The notes under the pieces: generated by a model
Seen by the model: the letters and a program-made list of their open reading frames with translations, nothing else
What the model was told of the DNA's origin: nothing
Databases searched by the model: none
Position numbers and translations under genes: made by a program
DNA from: Buddleja alternifolia
Taxonomy: Eukaryota > Streptophyta > Magnoliopsida > Lamiales > Scrophulariaceae
Direction: 5' to 3'
DNA: 64,000 bases
Assembly (NCBI GenBank): GCA_019426215.1
Contig: CM033396.1
Location: forward strand, 32,283,154 to 32,347,153
In this document: piece by piece, positions 46,713 through 58,627 of the stretch
Layout of the letters: each line of letters begins with the position of its first letter
Numbering within the stretch: position 1 is the stretch's first letter

Positions 46713-48168
46713 GTACTCCACATTTTGTTAAAGACACTATACATCCTTTTTAAATTAATTAAGTTGACTATAATGCCCCCCAATATATCATATAAAATTC
46801 TTATTATTATTAAAAGGTGACATGAATAATCCATTCCAAATAAACTTTGAAGAATATTTTTTAATTCATTTTTGTGAAAATAATACTAAATAAAATTGCG
46901 TATTTTATCAAGCATCTTTTGAAAAATAAAAAATCTATTTTTCATCAGTGCAATAGGACTAATTATCTTGCCATGAATATTCGAACTCCCGATATGATTT
47001 TATCGAACTCGTTAAATGATATGCGTTTCTCATTTGACCCATAGTAAATATCATAATTTCTTTTTTGAACATTGGAAATTAATATAATATCAAAGGCCTA
47101 AAAACTACCAAAAAATAAATCGTCAGATCATATTATACTGAGTTAGTATTGGTGAACCCAATATGTCCACCTAGAATAATAGCTACTTTTATTATCCAAA
47201 ATAAAATAACATTTATCCTAATTTGGTTCTAAATAATTAAGTAAAAGTTTTAGTCATATCTATGAACTTTTTTTTTTTACTTATATTTACGGTAGTTATC
47301 TGTCACTTTTAAATTTTAAAATTATGAACTATCAAATTTTAAATACTTATTCTACATTTAGTTATAAGAGTGGTATAAAACTATTTTGTCAAAGAAAATG
47401 ATAAGAACTACTTTCATAGACTAAATGACATTTTTGTCTATATGGTGAAATTTAAATAAAAGTGGAGTGCTTCTAACAAAATGTGTAGTGCATTTATCAA
47501 TTCCCTAAAATTAAATAAGCTAATATTTGAATTATAAAGTGCGACAATATTCGCCAAAAAGAGTATATAATTGGCTAGAACTCTATGGATTTGTAAAAGA
47601 AAGAGAGAGAATGTTTTTAGCACAAAACTCTTTATTTGCTTATGAACCCATCATTTTACTAAATAATTTAGTTTTTTCAAACATCGGATAATTTCAAACA
47701 AAGAGAGATAGTGTTGGGTATTTAAAGACAATCTAATTGCAAAAATCCAACAGTTAAGATTAACAATTATCCGAAATAAATTACCTTTAATTTTGGAAGT
47801 TAGGAGTTGATAGATTGAGTATTTTATTTTAAATCCTTTATTTGGGCGTTTCAAATTAATAAATTGTATAATGCGAAATTAACTTTTTCAAATTAAATAT
47901 TTGACTGTTTTTATATAATTATTTTAGCTTTAACATGGCAATTATCTAAAAATACCCTTTTGCTAATTTGTAAGAATACTTTAAAAAACTAATATACAAT
48001 TAAAATCATTACTTTCCTCAAATATCAATGTAAAAGTTCTGAATAAATAAATTTGATACAAAACTACAATATTTTAATTCATAATCTAGACGCCTAAGGG
48101 CGATTCAAGTCTCCATCATTGTTAGAGCAAGACCCTTTCTTAGAGTGTCAAGGCTTGAGATGGCTGAG
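46713..48168. other. AT-rich spacer
   Basis: No gene, domain or convincing paired repeat seen. Confidence 0.45.
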
Positions 48169-48426
48169 TCAAGTTCGTGATATAGACTCCAAAGCAGAAG
48201 TAGCTTCGGAAGAAGAATAATCGTCCGGGTTTTTGGATGGCCTACCATTGGCTAAAATCCGAAACAACTCAAGAACTTCGTCCTCCCTAACATCATCGAC
48301 TACATTCTTGATAGTAGGCTTCATAGCATATTCGGCTTCAACAATTGGTCCTACCATTTCACAAATAATTAAAAATAAACTCATACAACCACCAAACATC
48401 AGGTTCATCAACACAAGAACATTCAA
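48169..48426 (-). CDS. Unrecognised small open frame, possible gene fragment
   Basis: Up to 85 codons on the minus strand, with a hydrophobic N-terminal part (LMFGGCMSLFLIICEMVG) followed by a charged part (VVDDVREDEVLELFRILANG and a Ser/Asp-rich end). The second half (48169-48370) has higher GC and more coding-like composition than its AT-rich surroundings, so it may be the relic of an exon. I do not recognise the family; no splice structure or neighbouring exon was found. Confidence 0.25.
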   Translation of the reverse strand: MNVLVLMNLMFGGCMSLFLIICEMVGPIVEAEYAMKPTIKNVVDDVREDEVLELFRILANGRPSKNPDDYSSSEATSALESISRT

Positions 48427-48749
48427 GAATAATGCATAACCCCAACAATTAAATCTTGGTTAGAATAGCCCTAAATTAGCAATAACTGAATGAAAAATAT
48501 AAAAACGAACACGTATAAAATGCCCTTCATTTATATTCCATCAAGTATAAGCATAGCAAAACGATGTCTATTCAATAAATCTATTCATATTGCGTAATTA
48601 AAAAGCATATAAAAAGCCACCAATGAAAAATGCGTCGAGCACCGCTTCAAACTCCAATGATCAATCCTTAAAAACGGTAAACACCGATCAATCTATTTGG
48701 TACTCGAAAATTCGAAGCATCCCAATCACCGAACAACAGATATTTGAAG

Positions 48750-49800
48750 TTTTATTTGAATAAGTAAAAAGATCAGTGTTTTTGGTACATCAACTTAAAA
48801 AAAATACTAAAAAACTCTTAAAAGTAACTTTTATATCAAAAAACCCCTTGCAATAGTTTTTAATCCAAAAAACTCATTCCACCAATTTTACATTAAAAAG
48901 TACCCAACATTCAGGGTTAATAAATTTTATGTACTCATTTACTCTTACCCTATATATTAAAATTAATCAATTGGACTTTTATATAGAATTTTATTTATTT
49001 TGAATTTTTATATTGATAATTAATACTAATTATGATTTTAATTTTAAATTTTTTGATTATTGTTAAAAAAAAATAAAAATATCGGTAGATAATTATTATA
49101 TTTAAATTAAAAAAAATTATTTAAAATATTTAAAATAAAAATAAAATCCGTACAATGCTATTTATTAAATTGAAAAGTCCAAAACAAACAGATTTCAATA
49201 AGAAAAAATCAATTGATCCATTCTCAACTTAAGAGAGTAATTTAATTCAGAAAATTATTAATATCAACTTTTGAGTGTTTTTAACTGAAAACTTTATATG
49301 AAAACTTTATAGAATGAATTTTTAAGATTGAAAATATTTTCATGGGTTTCTAGCATTTTTATTTTAGGGGGTTTTTAGTAATTTTGTTCAAAACCTTATT
49401 ACACAATATAAACACGACCCCATTACCTTGACATGATTTAATGAATGTTATTGGATAAACAATAACATCAAAAAAAAAAGAAAAAGACAACCAACTTGTC
49501 AATTAGTTTTCAGATGTCGTACAGAATTAAGGGAAACTACCCCCACACCCCCGGATTTATTACATAATTACCCAATAACCCCTCAATTCAGTTGGATTAC
49601 CAAGAAACCTCTTCTAATAATCCATTTGGGAAGGTTTATAGAGAGTAAAATTGCAAGAATTCTACTTAAATTAACATAGTCGTTTTGCTAAAATGCCGAA
49701 CACGAAGAAGGCTTTATATGATTCCAATAAGTGAAGGGATATTTTGGTTAATACACTATAATTGCATAAGGCTATGCAATTTCCCCTTAAAATTATATTT
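48750..49800. repeat. Relics of MITE-like sequence in AT-rich spacer
   Basis: 48840-48930 and 49360-49395 contain loosely inverted AAAACCCCTT/GGGGGTTTTT words. 49535-49800 resembles the hairpin element of intron 8 (ACACCCCCGGATTTATTACATAATTACCC then GGGAAGGTTTATAG), but only one arm is well preserved. No gene seen. Confidence 0.4.
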
Positions 49801-50163
49801 AACGCATTATAATATCTTAATATTAATATTAATATAAAAGGTAAAAGCACTTTTATATAACTGGAATCTGGGGTCTGCTTATTTATGTTTCAGTTCTCGC
49901 AATCTAGGCGATGCCATTGATTTGAATTTTTTTTATTTTTTTTTTAAGACACATCAGAAGGGACATCAGAGTCATCCCCCGAAATGGAAATAGAAGCGCC
50001 ACGCGTTAAACAATGCACAACAGAGTTACTCGAACGACGAATAAAAGAAAAACTAACAAAATTTAAGGAAGCAAAGTGTGAGTGAATATCAGAAATCGAC
50101 AAACTCACAGAGGAGAGATCCTCCGATGGTGACTTTATCAGAAATTATAGGACATTGTAAAAG

Positions 50164-50640
50164 TTGAACTTCAAAGTTTATATTTTGTTACTTATTCGTA
50201 TACTTTAATTATGAAATACGTGTATTCAATTTTTTTGTACTTATTACGGAATACTATATAAGTATAATCAATTTATTTATAGTACTCATTATTCAGTAAA
50301 ATTGATATTATATATTGTCTATTTATCTTATATTATTTTTACTTCTCGTACATTTTCATCAATAAAAACTTATGTCATGTAAACAAAAATCTTTTTAAGA
50401 CCTCATGTTCATAATATTCTAGGTAGACCAATAATTTCTATTCATTATTCGGAATCAATATTTTAAAAATATTAATCTATGAATATCAATATTAGCCATT
50501 TATATAATATCAACTTAAAGTTGGATTTTTTTTTTTAAAAAAACCTCTCCTAAATCTACCGACAAACTCCTTATCTGTAAAAAAAATCTCACATCCATCC
50601 ACAACTATACTCTTCAATCATTTACAAAAAGCAACACAAT
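50164..50640 (+). repeat. Dispersed repeat, copy 2 (partner at 44808-45490)
   Basis: A direct, diverged and partly deleted copy of 44808-45490. See that entry for shared words. Confidence 0.7.
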
Positions 50641-51264
50641 TATCCTTCGCATGTTAGTCCTCCCTATGTTAGGAAGTTCCTTAATATAAGTGAGGAACAA
50701 GACTCCCATAAGCAGAAGAGAAGAAGTAATTTCAGATGCTAAAGTTGTTCGTACCTTTTCATTAGAAACTCGCGAGAGATAAATACAAAGTCATCATTCT
50801 AAAACAAAGGAAACCCACTACTAACTACTTCCCACAATGCCGGCCACTACTTAACTAATTCAAAACAACCATAAACAAGTGAATAAACAAGTGAGCTTCG
50901 CATAATATTATTCTTGACCCAGTCGGGTTTCTTCATGTTACGTTTGGGCCTCCCACTCTTTTTGAATCAATATTTTCATTTGGAAACTCCAGCCATATGA
51001 GTCTGGTGGTATCAACTTTCACCTTCATGTGAAAAATTATGAGTTTAATTCTAAATGATCACAAATTGTGACTTTTTTTTTATTTATAGTTTTATAAGGT
51101 CTGTATGACCAATTATTAAAAAACTCTAGACCCGTGAACCAGGAATATGTAAGTATTGCCTTTTTCAAAAATTAGAAAAATATATACTTTTTTCACTTGG
51201 AAATTTCGTACCCCGTGAATCAAGGAAACATTTTATCACTCACCTACCCACCCCTTTATCTATA

Positions 51265-51292
51265 ACTAGTAAACAATACGTGTGTCACACGT
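51265..51292 (-). mobile_element. Candidate Helitron 3' terminus (minus orientation)
   Basis: ACTAGT at 51265-51270, then hairpin ACGTGTG-T-CACACGT at 51278-51292, the same arrangement as at 44105. The AT-rich sequence that follows (51293-51700) shows no gene. Confidence 0.45.
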
Positions 51293-52014
51293 GAATCATA
51301 TGATCTCGTTAAAGGAATTCATATAGATAGATATTGTTCAACTTGATAAATCGAGAACTTTAACAATTACTTCACTACCCCTAAAAAAAACTACTAATCA
51401 ATAAACTACAATTATTTAATAAACTAAATATTGATTGGCATGAAAAGTTGAATGAATATTTGAATAAATTAAGTTAATTGAAAATCAAGACTTGTATAAC
51501 AATATCACTAAATAAATTTTATGTAAATTCATGATTCTTTTATACATTATCTTGTTTAATTTTGATGAATCGAGCGCTTCACTTCTTCTTTCCTCTCATT
51601 GAGTCCTGTGTACTTATATGATCTCTTCATTGTGACTCAAAATCGGCTACTTGTGTAGGTTTTTTGTTTGGTTTGTTTCTCAAATTCTTTTATAACAATA
51701 CGACTATAGTTGATACCATGCCAAAATGATATTGAACGGATAAAATGAAATCAACTCTTCACAAATAAGGTTAGCCAAGCTTTTGAGTGTAAAAAGTAAA
51801 GCTGTTAAATAAAAAATGTGCGAGTCACCACTAAATGAAAGTAACAAATATTGAATTATAATAGTAGATGTCAATATATCTCCCAAGATCATGCTGGAAC
51901 AACAGTTTACTATTTTTCCTTTTCTATTATTATAATTAATTAATTAATATTAGTAATAAAATAAGGTAATAAAATGGCGCCTGGCTGCAAAGCTATCCCA
52001 AGCGTCTTTTACTG

Positions 52015-52245
52015 ACTCCCTGTATGGTTCAAGAATATTGGTAGGGAAAAGCAAAGAAAATATAAGGAAACCATTTTTCTTTTCCCGTCCTTTTACTCTC
52101 CAAATGGTGACGAAATGCTATTGACTCAAATTAGTATTAGATTTCCTCACCTGTTTTCTTTTTCTTTAGTAACCAAACAGTGAAAAATAATTTTCCTTAT
52201 GTTTTCTTTTTCTTTCCCTACAATTTCCTTGGACCAAACTGAGTG
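52015..52245. mobile_element. Hairpin MITE
   Basis: The left end CTCCCTGTATGGTTCAAG, with ATATTGGTAGGG, is the inverted match of the right end CCCTACAATTTCCTTGGACC AAACTGAG. The interior is rich in TTTTCTTTTTCTT/AAAGAAAA words. Related to the relic at 6055-6415. Confidence 0.75.
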
Positions 52246-52956
52246 TAAGTTGTTTTTTGTATGCTTTTTGTAATGATATTCAATTTTCTCGATCACGTAA
52301 TATTCATATAATTAATTAAAAATTAAAATATAAATAACAATGTGATTAGTTTATTTTTTATTTGTATTGTAAATTTGTTTGTTCCAAAGTAATATTTCCT
52401 ATATGTAATTTAACAGTTGAAACATAATGTAATTATATTTTTTATTATTATAGATACTAAAATTTATTTTTATTATTTATTTTTGACTCTTTTACCGTTA
52501 AAAATTTGAATTACATATGGTTATTTAGGTTCAAAAGTCACTAAATTTACAAAAGATTAAAGTTAGGATTCCAAAATTTTTATCGAATGAGCTATGGAAA
52601 ATAAACTTAGAATAATTAGTTTGTTGAGCTAGGATTTCTCATTCACATCCATCTTAACTTACAATATAAAATAAAAAGTTGATTGAATATATGTTCCTAT
52701 TTCCTAAAATTGAATATTAAATATAAATTTATTGTAATCTTGTTGTACTGTATATGTTAGGATATTGGACTTTCAATATATGTTAGGTCTATCTATTCAT
52801 CAACCCCCAACTTAGTTTGTTGTGAGTTGGACCGGATTCTCCACCCACGTGGTGATTCACGTGATAATTTCTGACTGACGAATTTTATCATCACCATTAT
52901 AAAAGCATTAATCATATCTTAACTTAATTAGCTTGAATTTTTACTAGTTTTAAGTA
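52246..52956. other. AT-rich spacer
   Basis: No gene or paired repeat seen. Confidence 0.45.
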
Positions 52957-53352
52957 TTCTAATCCATGTTTATGAAGGGGAGTGGCTTACGACAAAGGAC
53001 AAAAACCTTCTTGGCAAATTCGAGCTAAAGTGTACCCTAGGGCGCCGCGTAGATCAACGTTTGCTTCGACATTGATGCGAATGGTATACTAGATGTCTAT
53101 GCTGAGGACAAGACCGCTGGCGTCATTACTAGATGTCTATGCCTGAAGAAGAAGATGGATGCAAAGAATGTGTTGAAGAATTATGCGTATAGCATGAGCA
53201 ATACTGTGAAGGATGACAAAATTGCTTCGAAATTGGAACTCTTTGGAGAAGGAGAAGATTGAGAAGGCGATTGATGAGGCCGTAGAGTATTTGATATAGA
53301 TAGAGAGGTTCAGGATATGGTTTTTATCTCTCTACGTCTCTGTTTTTGGTCT
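52957..53352 (+). pseudogene. HSP70 pseudogene fragment (3' part with 3' UTR)
   Basis: Diverged copy of the HSP70 3' end found at 41015-41690. Shared stretches include CTTGGCAAATTCGAGCTAAA, ATCAACGTTTGCTTCGA, GCTGAGGACAAGAC and GAGAAGGCGATTGATGAGGC. The region encoding [14 protein letters not shown] through the start of the lid is deleted, as is the segment after the EAVEWLD equivalent. TACGTCTCTGTTTTTGGTC at about 53327 matches the HSP70 3' UTR, so the copy extended past the stop codon. Frameshifts and stops rule out function. Confidence 0.92.
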
Positions 53353-53385
53353 TGTTTTTCAATACTATTTGATGCTTTTTCTTGG

Positions 53386-53415
53386 ACTAGTAAAGAACAC
53401 GTGCCCTGCGCGTGG
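53386..53415 (-). mobile_element. Candidate Helitron 3' terminus (minus orientation)
   Basis: ACTAGT at 53386-53391 and then an imperfect hairpin CACGTGCCCTGCGCGTGG. Same arrangement as at 44105 and 51265, less perfect. It begins immediately after the pseudogene's UTR homology. Confidence 0.4.
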
Positions 53416-54159
53416 TTCATACAAATTTATTATGAGAATTGCATAAATTAAATGCTCGAAAGAATAGAATTGAAACTCTGGAGAAATTCTGGAGGGCACT
53501 TCATAAATTAAAGAAAAATGTCTACGACAATAATAGTTGAAATGACCAGTAACATAAAATATAAACAAATAATGATTAATGTTATTTGAGCTTCTCATTA
53601 ATTTTTCTCTTGTTTGATTTTGATGGGCACTACAACCTTTTTTTTACTTGACTCCATATATTTCCATTTATATATATTTTTATAATGCTTAACGTCTCTT
53701 CATCATTCTTTGAAAATATATTTTTAATGTTGTATTTCTTACTGTTAATTGTTAGTTGCTTTTTTCCCATCAATTTTTCAGAATTGGTGTTTTGTTTATT
53801 TTAAAGTTGTTTTGGCATAGAACTTTTATTAAAGTTTCACTTGCGTTATTCTCCAGACCATTGTTGATTTTCTTTCTTTTTCTCCTTCTTTATGATTGTA
53901 CTCTTTGAAGTGCATCTGCTATGAGACTAAGTTCCTCTTATTCATTTATGCCTTTTCTATTAAGTGTCGTGACTAAGCAAAAATTTGTTGATTAATGAAG
54001 TCTTAGACATCTATAAGACTTTTAGTTATGATCTCCCTAAGAAAATGAATATATTAGAAACTTAAATTTAGCAATTTATAATTAATTTGATATGATGAAA
54101 AATTAAAAATTATATACAAAGAGATAAAGACAATCTAAAGTAGTATAAAATTACACCTT
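53416..54159. other. AT-rich spacer
   Basis: No gene or domain recognised. Confidence 0.4.
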
Positions 54160-54900
54160 AAATTGATGTGGTGCATGTATTCATTTACGGGGCGCCCAGC
54201 ATACATGGTTATGCCTCGGATTACAAGGGCTACATATGTCTTTACCATGCCTCGTGCAAGGTTTATTAGTCGTTATGTCGTGTTTGTGAGGATTTTTTAC
54301 CTTATTTCACCATGTCTTCTACATCTTCGTCTAGTTCTGTCTTCCCACCTGTCTCGAGTTCTTCTCTCTATTTTTCCCTTCTCTATCCACCTTGCTTAGG
54401 GCCCTCAGCTTCTCCTTTACTGAATCCTCTTCCATTGCATTTGCTACTATGTCTACCACTGAGTGTCCTCATATGTCCACCACCGAGTCTTCCCTTTTTC
54501 TTGTCTCCACTACAGAGTGTACTTTGCCCTCACCTTGTCCGACCTCCTCTCCCGCCCTATCATCTAGCCCCTTGTCTCCATCCATATCCCCTGTTGTTCC
54601 GTCTGAGTCATCATCACCCCATGTCTCTACTATCTCTGCCCTTTCTCTATCTTGTCGCCATATGGTCACCCAATTACGTGATGGCACATGTAAGCCCCAT
54701 GGCCTCCCTTATCTGCATATTGTCTCCACATTGATTGAACGCATATGTTTTTTCACAGTCAGTCAAGGATCCTTTACGGGGTGTCCAACACACATCTTAT
54801 GTCTCAGATTATAAGGGCTACATATGTCTTTACCCTGTCTCATGCAAGGTTTATATTAGTTGTCATGTCGTGTTTGTGTGGATTATTTGAATTACACTAA
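54160..54900 (+). pseudogene. Copia integrase/RT linker fragment with internal duplication
   Basis: At about 54208-54290 the frame reads SDYKGYICL, then VYISRYVVF, the end of Copia integrase (normally HKGYRC...RIYISRHVVFDE). It is followed by a long Ser/Pro-rich linker (54312-54660) and HMVTQLRDGTCKP (54658-54697), the H-MVTR-K-GI-KP zone that precedes RT. The first block is repeated at about 54800-54885 (SDYKGYICLYPVSCKVYI). Overlapping open frames of about 140 codons here are parts of this relic in different frames. Confidence 0.75.
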
Positions 54901-55899
54901 GTGTAATTCAACTCTTTAGATAAGGCTAGCAAAACATCCTCTTAAGTTTTTTTCTGTACAAGTTTCCTTTTGTTTACATAGGATGCTCTTAAAAAAATTA
55001 TAACAATATGTTCTCTTCAATCTACCTATGAGAATTTGACTTGGAGATCATTGGCCACATTTTATATAGATAATTGAAAAATTAGAAGGAAAATTTAATA
55101 GTTAACTATAAAACCTTCTGAGTTAAATGCTAAACTACATAAAATGCGTTTCATAATTTTTTTAAAGAGCTGGGGTGCCAACACAATATCTATACAATTT
55201 AATAGTTGACTTACCTTATTATTATTATTGTAAGACCTAAAATAACCTAAACGATTGATTATCCACATATAGCATATAAACACTTTTAATTTATTACTTA
55301 TGTCACAAAAGTTATTGTTTTATATTTTAAGCCTAATTTTTTGAGTGAATAGAAAGTTAGATTTCTCACACTCAATGATCAGTTTTATATATTTTGGATA
55401 CTGTTATTTAAATTTTTAGAAAATAAATATAATTAACTTATTTGTATTTTCATGATAGTAAAATAGTATAATACAATTTGGTATAACAATTTAATAGATA
55501 ATATAATATTATTCAAATATAGTAATTTTTGTGTCACAAGATTCACAAATAAGTTTATTGTTGCACATTTCCAAGTTTATTTTAATTTAAGCAATTTTTT
55601 TTATATTTTAACCAACTTTATATTGTACAACATATTTATATTTTATTTTAGTACCTCAAGATGACATACTCACTCGATACACCCTGCAGTTCTATACACT
55701 GGAATTCTTTGTGTTAGATGAAGTTTACTTTTCAAGTGACTTGAAGACCATAGGGACTAAAAATGAAACTAATACGAAAAGTTTATAAACATTGGAATTA
55801 AAATTGCAAAAGAATCTATCATATGGGACTAATGTTGCAATCTTCCCTATTTAAGAATGAGTCAATGAACCAAGATCTAATACGAATTCTTCGGTATTT
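54901..55899. other. AT-rich spacer
   Basis: No gene, domain or convincing repeat seen. Confidence 0.45.
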
Positions 55900-55959
55900 T
55901 TGCTCAACATTGTTTTGCCATTCACAAGTTTAAGGTGTCAAGGGGATATATATATTGCA

Positions 55960-56142
55960 ATTTTGCAGGCTGTTACATGTGCGGTGGGCGATGTGCACAA
56001 GCAAAGAAGTGCCCTTAAACATCCTTTTTGTGATGATAAACCTATTCTAGAGGAAATAGTTGAGAAGCCAATTGGGATGTCTTTGTCCGAGAAAAATGTT
56101 AGAAATAATCCTCGTTGGAGAAACTTAGGGGTGGTGAACTAA
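55960..56142 (+). pseudogene. Possible retroelement Gag zinc-knuckle relic
   Basis: In one frame from 55965 the sequence reads GCYMCGGRCAQAKKCP, similar to the zinc knuckle of plant Gypsy Gag proteins (C-x2-C-GG-PH-x4-CP). An overlapping frame is open to 56142 and lysine- and arginine-rich. The histidine is missing and no other Gag domain is seen, so the assignment is weak. Confidence 0.3.
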
Positions 56143-56219
56143 GGTAAAACACAAAATTTTCCATGTAGTAAACTAAGGAAAAGGATGGTCAAAATATAAT
56201 CTTTGAATTGAAGTATTCA

Positions 56220-56515
56220 TATTTATAATAAGAATCATTTTAATTAGTATTAAACTCCACTATCATATACATTGAACAAAATATGAAGTATTAATTTCAA
56301 GTTCATGCACATCCATTTGATAATAATGGTAAATATTTTTTCAATTAGAGGATAAAATTAACTTATTACTTTAGGGTTATTTGGGGATCTTAACTAAAAA
56401 ATAATTATTATGTTTTATTGGAGGATAATATTTATTTATTATTATGGGGTTATTTTAGTCTTATCAAGTGTAAATCGAGTAAATCATCCCAAATTATTCA
56501 TACTTTTAGATAAAA
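56220..56515 (+). repeat. Dispersed repeat, copy 1 (partner at 58225-58455)
   Basis: Shares CATATACATTGAACAAA, AAGTTCA.GCACAT, TTGGAGGATAATATTTATTT and GGTTATTTTAGTCTTATCAAG in order with 58225-58455. Confidence 0.75.
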
Positions 56516-56708
56516 AAATATAGATAGATAGAAAGAATAGGATAGAAAATATGGGTGTCACGGTTTAACTGGAGCAATAATAAGTGGGTGAGTGTGTTAG
56601 GGTTTTCTATGGTGGTCTGTTTAGAAATATTGACACTATATATAAAATATATTATATTTTATACTGTTATATGGGAGCTATAAGTGGAGTTTGTTAGGAT
56701 TTAGGAAC

Positions 56709-57075
56709 TTAGGTAGTGTTTGCAAACACAACTGATTATACAAAAGTGATTATAATTGAAAATAATTAGAATTGATAAAAAAATCAAATGTTGGTAGTGT
56801 TTGCAAACAGAAGTGAAAAGTGAAAAAAAACTGCAGATGATTGTTTGCAAAAAAAGTGATTAAAAGAGATTAATATATTTAAAATAAAATTATTTTAATT
56901 ACAAAAATACCATAATCACTTTTAAGCACCCCTTTACCAGCTTGTAGATTATGGATTAATATCACTTAATTTAAGATAATCATAATCACAATTTGAGTTT
57001 GCAAACATTCCCAAATAGATTAATTTAATCCATAATCTAATAATCACTTAATTTAAGAGTTTGCAAACACTCCCT
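56709..57075. mobile_element. hAT-type MITE with doubled TTTGCAAAC ends
   Basis: The outer left GGTAGTGTTTGCAAACAC (about 56713) pairs with the outer right GAGTTTGCAAACACTCCC (about 57056). A second inner pair exists: GGTAGTGTTTGCAAACAG at 56794 and GAGTTTGCAAACATTCCC at about 56994. This suggests one copy inserted inside another, or a duplicated terminus. Non-coding. Confidence 0.7.
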
Positions 57076-57599
57076 TAGAATATCAATCTCGAGCCCTAAA
57101 TCCCTAAATCCCGTGAAATATGAATTAAATATTAGTGGGGAAAGAAAAAAGGCGAGCAGAACAGAAATATTGTGAAAAATATAATTTTTTTATAAATATT
57201 CAAATTTCATGTTTAGCATCATTATTTTCCTTGCGTCACATTTACATTGCTGAATCTGATTCTTCCACACAAATTACGAAACATCATCAAATAATTCAAT
57301 ATATTTGATATGCTTGGAGTTTCAAAACAGTGTTCCACTCTGAGTTTTCAAACAAATTTATCGACAATGTAATTGCGATTTTCGGCCCATGAGATGCCAT
57401 CCACTTGACAATAATTTAGTAAATAAACCATTAAATTACAGATAAGAGTCATCATTTGTTAGAACATAGTCAGGTCTAATAGTAATTCCTACCATATACA
57501 TAAACCTTGATCAAAAGGTTAGAGAATAATTAAAAAGTAAGCGAACTTAAGACAATAACTTTTTTTTTCTCAAAAAAGAAAAACAGTTGATAAGATCTA
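57076..57599. other. AT-rich spacer
   Basis: No gene recognised; no paired repeats seen. Confidence 0.4.
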
Positions 57600-57965
57600 T
57601 AAGCAGCGTCCCCATAATAAACCTCTTCCACTGCAACTCTGTGCAACATTTTCATCTGTTGAATCTGAACCGCTTCCAATTGATTCATCAGAGTTACCCT
57701 AAGGCCTGATTTGTATTCTATTTGCGTGATTCACGATCCAATCAGTAAATTCAAGAGACGATGCCAGCCCAGCCCAGCAATTGCCAGCCAAGTAGATTCC
57801 TCTGTGAAATCCTTCCATTCTTCCTTTGAGAATTTCTTTCTGTTGGGAGTCTTGTGAAAGGTTGAATAGTGTTCCTAGAAACTACTTCTGCTCCTGCCAC
57901 TTGATGGCAATATTATACATGAAGCCAGCAAAGTTGAGGAAATTGGTCAAATTATTGTCCAAAGA
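57600..57965 (-). pseudogene. Unidentified gene relic
   Basis: GC content and codon-like structure rise above the surroundings. The minus strand can be read as GFHRGIYLAGNCWAGLASSL followed by EFTDWIVNHANRIQIRP and a stop, then a Ser-rich segment. The G-x-YLAGN-x-x-G-LA pattern loosely resembles the C-terminal FAD-binding end of amine-oxidase or protoporphyrinogen-oxidase type flavoproteins, but I cannot confirm it. Upstream the frame breaks. Probably a captured or duplicated exon piece. Confidence 0.3.
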
Positions 57966-58224
57966 TTCCCAAGTGTCAAATCAATAGGTAGTTCGAATAA
58001 TTTATCTCAATTTGGTGTTTCAATTTCTATTGCATAAGAGTTCGGGGCACACATTTTATGATTTTGGGAATGCGTAAATGGGTTGAAAAGGAGAATATAT
58101 AACTTGCAAAGTGGAAAAGAAAAGGAAAGAAGAGATTGAACTCCATTTAGGGATATAAATCAGCTTAAACCTTGCTAAATTGCTGAATACTTTATGTAAT
58201 GGGTATATATAAAAGGTTGGTATC

Positions 58225-58455
58225 TCATTTAGTTAGTATTAACTTCACCCAACATATACATTGAACAAATTTGTTAACTGTTAAATTCAGGTACATGTAC
58301 ATAGCAAAAAATAAAAAAGTTCAAGTACATGCACATTCAATGAAAATAATTAATATTTTTTATTGGAGGATAATATTTATTTATTATTACAGGGTTATTT
58401 TAGTCTTATCAAGTGTAAATCATGTAAATCATCCTAAATCATTTGTACTTTTAGA
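58225..58455 (+). repeat. Dispersed repeat, copy 2 (partner at 56220-56515)
   Basis: A direct, diverged copy of 56220-56515, about 2 kb apart. Confidence 0.75.
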
Positions 58456-58627
58456 ATAGATATATATAAATGTTGAGAATAATGTGAACATTGGTTAATA
58501 CAGTGTGATAGTCAGTTTTGAGTTTTTATATCACATTGAGTAATCATTTTTGTATTAAGTCTATTTTTGATATGTTCTGCAAATTTATACTGAATTTCAT
58601 TTAGTTTTTATTGATACTAGATCATTG

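Noticed and set aside
46408..46820. Overlapping open frames of 86-120 codons on both strands
   Set aside because: They fall in the GC-rich patch of a solo LTR and have no domain.
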